Shown piece after piece: positions 34,088-39,061 of a stretch of DNA of 39,061 nt. The stretch is from positions 1 through 39,061 of the forward strand of contig JBFGCT010000014.1 in assembly GCA_041581055.1 (NCBI GenBank), in the 5' to 3' direction. The first letter of the stretch is position 1. Every line of letters begins with the position of its first letter. Below the pieces are notes generated by a model. The model was not told the DNA's origin, did not search any database, and worked only from the letters and a program-made list of their open reading frames with translations. This stretch comes from JBFGCT01 sp041581055 (lineage in GTDB: Bacteria; Actinomycetota; Acidimicrobiia; Acidimicrobiales; Ilumatobacteraceae). The position numbers were made by a program, and so were the translations under genes.

Positions 34088-35725
34088 TCACCAACCAGTC
34101 TCGCGGAACGTCCACCACGAATTCAGCAAGCGTCCGGCGACTGCGAGGGTCGCCTTCCGCCGGCGTTCGTTCGAGACGAGGCCGGGCGCGATTCGATCAA
34201 CACCGTGACGGTCGATGAGTTGTGCGACCTCGCCGTAACCGACGCGACTGCGAAAGCTGAGGAAGGTGCAATTCGACAGCTCGTCGATCTCGAAAACCAG
34301 GAGCGTCAGGCTGCGGTCGCTCTCCAGTTCGATCGCAGCGAAACGAATGGTCCAGCCCGTCTCGATCCATTGCTCGACCTGGAGGCGCAAGGGAAGATCG
34401 ACGACGATGAACACCTCATCGAGATCGAGCACGATCCCCTGAATCTGTGGCTCCCGTGTGGTCGACAGCGTGGTGACCGTCAGCACGGGCAACGACGTGA
34501 ACATCTCACCGAGGTCTCGTGGTGTGAGGCCGGGTCGCATCATCGCAACGGGAACCTCAGGCCGGCCCGCCTCGGTGTCGACGGCACCGAGCATCGACAA
34601 CAGCGCACCGCCGTGGTCGCCGAGCCAGCCGAACCCGGTGAGCTGATGCCGGTAGACCGCAGGCTCGGCGAACAGCGCCACGATGTAGGGCTCGTCGAGA
34701 ACGTCGGTGGAGAGAAACCGCGTGGCCTGCTCGACGAGATCGTGTTCCTCCACGACGCGGACCGGCCACGGTTCTTCTCGAAACTGCAGCGACTCCCGTT
34801 CGGCCCCGAGCGGCTCGTCGGTCAGACGTCGGGGCCCGACGAGCACGGACACCTCCCATTCATCAGGTGCGAGCTCGACGAACGAGGACTGGAGCGCGTG
34901 GACAACGTCGAGGAACTCATCCGCCGTCAGCACGCCGACACCCGACTCGCCCAGCCGGTGGCGGGCCGCGTCCGCCAACCTCGGGATCAGGATCGACTCC
35001 TCCCAAACCTTGAGTGAGTCCATGGCCTCATGTGTTGCCGGCAGCTGTCTCGCCCAAGCGCCGCCGGTATCGCCGCCCCGTTCCGGAAACTCCCTGAGCA
35101 GTTCGGCGAATGCGTCGGTCCACCACCCAGCGACCGAATCCGCGATGCGACAAAGCCTGACGTCGGGCTGCATCGACACCTCCGCGAGATCGCGCAGTCG
35201 GATCCGCTCGAACCCTCGCTCAGCGATCGCGATGAGTTCCATCGGTTGCATCAACGATCGGAGCAGCATCTGGATTGCCGACTCCCGAAACTGCCACGGC
35301 CATTCCGCCTGTCCGCCGAGCGAGAGACCCCGATCGAGGAAGTCGAGGTACCGATCGTTGCCGGCGAGGGCGACCCGGCTCGCGGACAACCCCAACACTC
35401 CGCAGCTGATTGTCGTCGCGAACGTCTCATGCACGTTCCTCGCCGCTTCGTTCGCGACGAGTGCGACGTTCGAGAGGATGGCCGATCTGACGCCGGCCTC
35501 AGCGAGGAGCGACGACATGGCCGCCGTGACTCCCCAGGCAGTCGACCACTGGAGTTCGTGATGCATCTGTTCGTGAGCCGACACGAGCAGTTGTTCGTCG
35601 GGCGACGCGATCTGATCGATTCGCACGACCCGGCGATCTCCGCCGTCGAAGGACCCGAGAAGGCCACCGCTCTCACCCGCCGATTCGAACCCAGCCCTCT
35701 GACAAGCGAACACGGTTCCGACCAC
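34088..35725 (-). CDS. Hypothetical protein with HExxH motif
   Basis: A 545-residue protein that I cannot place in a family. Residues 50-58 read AHEQMHHEL, an HExxH pattern typical of zinc metallopeptidases, lying in a predicted helix near the N-terminus; no clear third ligand was identified. The rest is soluble, with many Glu/Asp and a C-terminal beta-rich region (about residues 400-500). No signal peptide or membrane helix is seen. The GTG at 35725 is the most upstream start; it lacks a ribosome site and the true start may be slightly internal, but it must precede the HExxH. Its partner is the membrane protein encoded immediately downstream. Confidence 0.65.
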   Translation of the reverse strand: MVGTVFACQRAGFESAGESGGLLGSFDGGDRRVVRIDQIASPDEQLLVSAHEQMHHELQWSTAWGVTAAMSSLLAEAGVRSAILSNVALVANEAARNVHETFATTISCGVLGLSASRVALAGNDRYLDFLDRGLSLGGQAEWPWQFRESAIQMLLRSLMQPMELIAIAERGFERIRLRDLAEVSMQPDVRLCRIADSVAGWWTDAFAELLREFPERGGDTGGAWARQLPATHEAMDSLKVWEESILIPRLADAARHRLGESGVGVLTADEFLDVVHALQSSFVELAPDEWEVSVLVGPRRLTDEPLGAERESLQFREEPWPVRVVEEHDLVEQATRFLSTDVLDEPYIVALFAEPAVYRHQLTGFGWLGDHGGALLSMLGAVDTEAGRPEVPVAMMRPGLTPRDLGEMFTSLPVLTVTTLSTTREPQIQGIVLDLDEVFIVVDLPLRLQVEQWIETGWTIRFAAIELESDRSLTLLVFEIDELSNCTFLSFRSRVGYGEVAQLIDRHGVDRIAPGLVSNERRRKATLAVAGRLLNSWWTFRETGW

Positions 35726-35793
35726 GCTTCGAAGGTATCGGAGCTGTCCAGGCTCGGCGATCTGGCCACGTCGACGACCACCGGTGCCCGCAT

Positions 35794-35940
35794 GTGTGTG
35801 TGTCGTGCTCGGCCGCGCTGGACGACAGCGACCGGTTCTGTACGACCTGCGGGACTTCCCAACCCTCGCGGTGCGCCGGGTGCGGCCGCGAGATGGACGC
35901 GGACGAGCGGTTCTGCACCGAGTGCGGCCGCGCCCGGTAG
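35794..35940 (+). CDS. Small double zinc-ribbon protein
   Basis: A 48-residue frame starting at GTG 35794 with four Cys pairs: CVSC, CTTC, CAGC and CTEC, the last three followed by Gly or acidic turns (CTTCG, CAGCG, CTECG). This is the classic pattern of two adjacent zinc ribbons, with DDSDRFC and DADERFC repeated between pairs. Such regular Cys spacing is very unlikely by chance. No Shine-Dalgarno sequence is visible and the frame has no better upstream start, so it may be leaderless or the remnant of a longer protein. It lies divergent to the HExxH gene. Confidence 0.5.
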   Translation: MCVSCSAALDDSDRFCTTCGTSQPSRCAGCGREMDADERFCTECGRAR

Positions 35941-36068
35941 GTGTCCCGACCGCGGTGAGCTCGCAGTTCCGCCGGTGAGAGTTGGTGAGACCCCTCCACA
36001 GAAAGGCTCACCGCCGTGGTTGCTCCGGGGAGCACTCTTGTTCGGCTCTCAGCCGATTCCCGGGCCGT
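35941..36068. other. Gap between convergent zinc-ribbon and sulfatase genes
   Basis: A 128-base stretch without a gene. It contains a short hairpin, TGCTC-CGGG-GAGCA at about 36019-36032, followed by a weakly T-rich segment on the plus strand; it could act as a terminator but has no proper U-tract. Confidence 0.3.
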
Positions 36069-37559
36069 TCACGCACCTTGCGCGGCCGCGCCGTGGCGGT
36101 CGAGGAGCACGTCGGCCCAGTGGCCGCGCCCGGTGGCGCGCAGCCGGGCGAGGTAGGCCGGGAGATGACCGCGCGTGTGGTACGGCCCGCCCTCGGCGAG
36201 CACGACGGTCATCGGGTCGAGGCGACCGTCCGCCGGTTCGCCGAGCGCCCGATCGAGCTGGTCGTCGACCCAGGTGTCGAGCATCGTCGAGGCGGCGGCG
36301 ACGAGGTCGGGCCGGCCGGCCGCGAGATCGGTCGTCTCGTGCGGGTCCGCGGCGATGTCGAACAGCATCTCGTCGTCCCAATGCGCGTGGAAGCCGTCGT
36401 GCGTCGTCCGCAGGTAGAGGTGGTCGCCCCAGCGCACGCCGCGCTGACAGCTCCACGCGCCCTGCGAGAGGAACAGCGCCTCGCGGCCGAGCTCCGTTCC
36501 CGAGCGGAGCGCGGCCGCCACGCTCTCCCCGCTCCACCAGTCGCTCGGCACGTCGACGTCGGCAAGGTCGGCGACCGTGGCCGCGACGTCGAGGTGGTAG
36601 TGAAGGCCGCGGTCGACGCGCGCCGCGAGCCCGGGCCACCGCAGGATCGCCGGGATGTGGCAGGTCGCCTCGTCCGCGCCCTGGTGGTCGGCGTAGACGC
36701 CGAGTTCGCCGAACGCCTCGCCGTGGTCCGACGAGACGAGGATCGCCGTGTCGTCGAGCACGCCGAGGGCGTCGAGCCTGTCGACGACGGCGCCGACCGC
36801 CTCGTCGGCGTACCTGATCCCGACGTCGTAACCGTCGAAGATGCCCTTCACCGCGTCCATCGAGTCCGCGTTCCACGGTTGGCGCGGCGGCGGCGGGCCC
36901 CACTCGTCGGGGGTGTACCCCCACGGTTCCTGCGCGGAGTGCGGGCCCGACAGCCCCCAGTTCAGCTGCCGCACGTCCTCGGTGTGCCAGGCGGGCGGCG
37001 CGTCGTCGGCGAAGGGGTTGCCGTACTCGGCCGGCACGTTGTACGGCGTGTGCGGATCCCAGAGGTGGAGATGCAAGAACCACCGGTCCGCGGCGCCCCG
37101 CCGGTCGAGCCAGTCGAGCGCGCCGGGCAGCACCTCGTCGGCGCGCTCGCCACCCATCCCGCGCATCAGGTTCATCGCCTCCATCACGCCGTGGTTCCAC
37201 CAGCTCGCCGAATGCCGGAACGGGAAGCTCGAGATCGACGCCGTGTGCCAGCCGGCGCCGTAGAACCGCGACGCCCACGAGTTCGCCGCGACCCTGCCGA
37301 CGAACCGACGACGCCCGCCCTCCGCCCGCAGGTCGGATGCCAGCCCGCCGTGGTTGACCACCCCGTTGCGAATCCCGAACAGGCCCGTCGACAGCGCCGT
37401 CCGGGACGGCAGGCACGGGACGTCGGACGCGTACACGTTGTCGAACCGGATGCCGTCGGCGGCGATCGCGTCGATGTTCGGCGACGTGGCGCGGTGGTAG
37501 CCGTAACAGCCGAGGTGGTCGGGGCGCAGCGTGTCGATGTCGACGTAGAGGAATCTCAT
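36069..37559 (-). CDS. Sulfatase family hydrolase
   Basis: A 496-residue alkaline-phosphatase-fold sulfatase. The CLPSR motif at residues 49-53 contains the Cys49 that is converted to formylglycine in type I sulfatases; metal ligands are visible in YVDIDTLRPDHLG near the start and SSDHGEAFGE in the middle. It would hydrolyse a sulfate ester; the substrate cannot be told. There is no signal peptide, so it appears cytosolic. The start is the ATG at 37559, immediately before the family's first strand; the frame stays open far upstream but that part is Ser/Arg-rich and unlike a sulfatase. It is divergent from the methyltransferase gene. Confidence 0.92.
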   Translation of the reverse strand: MRFLYVDIDTLRPDHLGCYGYHRATSPNIDAIAADGIRFDNVYASDVPCLPSRTALSTGLFGIRNGVVNHGGLASDLRAEGGRRRFVGRVAANSWASRFYGAGWHTASISSFPFRHSASWWNHGVMEAMNLMRGMGGERADEVLPGALDWLDRRGAADRWFLHLHLWDPHTPYNVPAEYGNPFADDAPPAWHTEDVRQLNWGLSGPHSAQEPWGYTPDEWGPPPPRQPWNADSMDAVKGIFDGYDVGIRYADEAVGAVVDRLDALGVLDDTAILVSSDHGEAFGELGVYADHQGADEATCHIPAILRWPGLAARVDRGLHYHLDVAATVADLADVDVPSDWWSGESVAAALRSGTELGREALFLSQGAWSCQRGVRWGDHLYLRTTHDGFHAHWDDEMLFDIAADPHETTDLAAGRPDLVAAASTMLDTWVDDQLDRALGEPADGRLDPMTVVLAEGGPYHTRGHLPAYLARLRATGRGHWADVLLDRHGAAAQGA

Positions 37560-37665
37560 CTCGAGCCCATGTTCGCCGATCGGGCGCGCCCGGTCCGGGT
37601 CCGGCCGTCGGCCGACCGAAACCCGAACCAAGAGGCACGCGCCGCGGCTGCAAGACTGCCGCCGT
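37560..37665. promoter_or_regulatory. Divergent promoter region, sulfatase / methyltransferase
   Basis: A 106-base gap between divergent starts. AAGACT at 37652-37657 lies eight bases before the methyltransferase ATG within the string AGACTGCCGCCGT, also seen before the FtsX start. No ribosome-binding site precedes the ATG, so a leaderless transcript is possible. No other clear element was found. Confidence 0.3.
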
Positions 37666-38394
37666 ATGACCGACGAGCTGTGGGGCGAACGCGTCGCCGC
37701 CCGATATGACGAGGCGTCTGGCGAGATGAATTCCGCCGCGGTGCTCGGGCCGACCGTCGAGTTCTTGGCGGCACAGGCCGGCGACGGGCGGGCGCTGGAG
37801 TTCGCTGTCGGAACCGGGCGGGTCGCCCTGCCGCTCTGCGCCAGCGGCGTCGAGGTGCACGGCATCGAGCAGTCGTCGGCGATGGCCGACCAGCTGCTGG
37901 CCAAGCCCGGCGGCGACCGTATCCCGGTGACGATCGGCGACATGGCCTCCACCCGCGTCGACGGCCCGTTCCGGCTCGTCTACCTCGTCTACAGCACGAT
38001 CTCGAACCTGCTCACCCAGGAGGAGCAAGTCGAGTGCTTCGAGAACGCCGCCGCCCACCTCGAACCCGGCGGCCGCTTCGTGATCGAGGTCGGCGTCCCA
38101 GCGCTGCGGCGGCTCCCGATGGGCGAGCGGTTCGTGCCGTTCGAAGTGACGTCAGGACACCTCGGGATCGACGAGTTCGACGTCGCCGACCAGCGGCTGG
38201 TGTCGCACCACTACTGGATCACGGGCGATCGGGTCGAGACGTTCGACTCGCCGCATCGCTACGCCTGGCCCGCCGAGTACGACCTGATGGCGCGGATCGC
38301 CGGCCTGTCGCTGGCCGAGCGCTGGAGCAATTGGCGGCGCGACCCGTTCACCAGCGAGAGCACGTCGCACATCTCGGTCTGGGAACGGGCCTGA
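37666..38394 (+). CDS. Class I SAM-dependent methyltransferase
   Basis: A 242-residue methyltransferase. Motif I is ALEFAVGTGRVALPL, the acidic SAM-ribose residue is in VHGIEQSS, followed by IGDMAS and LVYLVYSTISNLL, then EPGGRFVIEVGVP. This layout fits the broad family of small-molecule methyltransferases common in actinobacteria. The substrate is unknown. It ends 15 bases before a convergent gene and is not obviously linked to the biosynthetic cluster. Confidence 0.9.
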   Translation: MTDELWGERVAARYDEASGEMNSAAVLGPTVEFLAAQAGDGRALEFAVGTGRVALPLCASGVEVHGIEQSSAMADQLLAKPGGDRIPVTIGDMASTRVDGPFRLVYLVYSTISNLLTQEEQVECFENAAAHLEPGGRFVIEVGVPALRRLPMGERFVPFEVTSGHLGIDEFDVADQRLVSHHYWITGDRVETFDSPHRYAWPAEYDLMARIAGLSLAERWSNWRRDPFTSESTSHISVWERA

Positions 38395-38409
38395 CCGTCC
38401 CGGGTCAGC

Positions 38410-39006
38410 TCAGTCGTCGCACTGGATGATCAGCAGGCCCTCGAAGACCCCCACGATCGCCGCCTCCGTGCTCTCCTCGGCGGGGCCGATCGGGTCGACG
38501 TTGTACGACACCGCCCCGTTGACCCGTGCACCGGTGCACTCGCCGTCGACGACCGCGCCGCGCAGCCAGCCCTCGGCGTGGTACGGCTGGTGGCACTCCT
38601 CGCAGTCGCGGATCGGGTCGTGGTGCGTCCCGGCGTTGAGGATCGCCATGCTCCGCCCGATGACGGTCGCGCCGCCGCCGCCCCACTTGAACCGGCCGCT
38701 CATCCCGCCCCGTTGATCGAGGGTGGCCTCGGCGTAGGCGGCGACAGCCTCGCCCTCCATCACCCCGTTGAGCATCTTCGCCGACATCTCGGAGTCACAG
38801 GGGCCCGACTCGACCTCGAGCTTGTATTGACCGTAGCGTTTGAGCGTCTTGCAGGTCTCGCACTCCTGGACGTCTTGGCGCTCGGTCTCGGACCGGCCCG
38901 TGAACACCTTCGAGATGACGTGCAGGCAGACTCGGTCTTCGTACATCCGGCCCGGATCCCACTCCTCGTAGGCCCGGACGATGCGCTCGAATGCCTCGCG
39001 GCTCAT
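38410..39006 (-). CDS. Hypothetical protein with paired-cysteine motifs
   Basis: A 198-residue protein I do not recognise. It has CETCKTLKRYG in the first half and DCEECHQPYH in the second, plus single Cys residues, an arrangement that could bind zinc or form redox disulfides; CEECH also matches a haem c-binding CxxCH pattern, but there is no export signal, so haem attachment is unlikely. A Gly-rich stretch (KWGGGGATV) lies between the two. The ATG at 39006 is preceded by AAGGGGA at good spacing. Confidence 0.75.
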   Translation of the reverse strand: MSREAFERIVRAYEEWDPGRMYEDRVCLHVISKVFTGRSETERQDVQECETCKTLKRYGQYKLEVESGPCDSEMSAKMLNGVMEGEAVAAYAEATLDQRGGMSGRFKWGGGGATVIGRSMAILNAGTHHDPIRDCEECHQPYHAEGWLRGAVVDGECTGARVNGAVSYNVDPIGPAEESTEAAIVGVFEGLLIIQCDD

Positions 39007-39061
39007 GGCAATCCCCTTCCCTCACCGGGTCGCCCCGTTGCGACCAACGGTGACATCGACA

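Noticed and set aside
36049..38058. 669-codon minus-strand frame overlapping the sulfatase in another frame
   Set aside because: The true sulfatase frame carries CLPSR and metal motifs; this frame is an Arg-rich shift product.

Overview
The window is very GC-rich and has the codon bias, GTG starts and 4-base gene overlaps of a high-GC Actinomycetota genome. A two-RCK potassium channel, a DUF6325-like protein with a small partner, and an FtsX/two-ATPase ABC operon would fit an Acidimicrobiia-type organism, but nothing in the window fixes the taxon. No rRNA, tRNA, insertion sequence or CRISPR array was seen.

Positions 1 to about 26490 are a non-ribosomal peptide / polyketide gene cluster built largely from separate domains. 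A minus-strand operon runs from about 7995 off the left edge: free carrier protein, free adenylation (A) protein, threonine-synthase-like PLP enzyme with an N-terminal Cys cluster, acyl-CoA-dehydrogenase-like flavoprotein, A-T didomain with an aspartate-like pocket code, and a type I polyketide synthase (KS, start of AT, then cut off). A divergent plus-strand operon (8215-19836) encodes a free condensation (C) domain, an MbtH-like protein, a complete C-A-T-TE termination module, a free carrier, a heterodimeric ABC exporter with one degenerate ATP site, a KAS III-like acyltransferase and a second free C-like protein. Next come a methyltransferase and a free A protein (minus), a phosphopantetheinyl transferase and a TauD-type Fe/2-oxoglutarate oxygenase (plus), and a carrier plus O-carbamoyltransferase (minus). 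That last pair looks clearly lower in GC and may have been acquired separately.

Proposed logic (inference): three A domains load different carriers; the flavoprotein, oxygenase, methyltransferase and carbamoyltransferase tailor free or carrier-bound intermediates; free C domains and the KAS III-like enzyme join the parts; the TE releases the product; the ABC pair exports it; the PPTase activates all carriers. I do not recognise the product.

From 26608 rightwards the genes look like ordinary chromosome: a K+ channel with two RCK units, DUF6325-like protein plus a 57-residue repeat protein, an FtsX permease with two ABC ATPases (one with an AbrB-like tail), an HExxH protein with a membrane partner, a tiny double zinc ribbon, a sulfatase, a second methyltransferase and a Cys-pair protein of unknown function.
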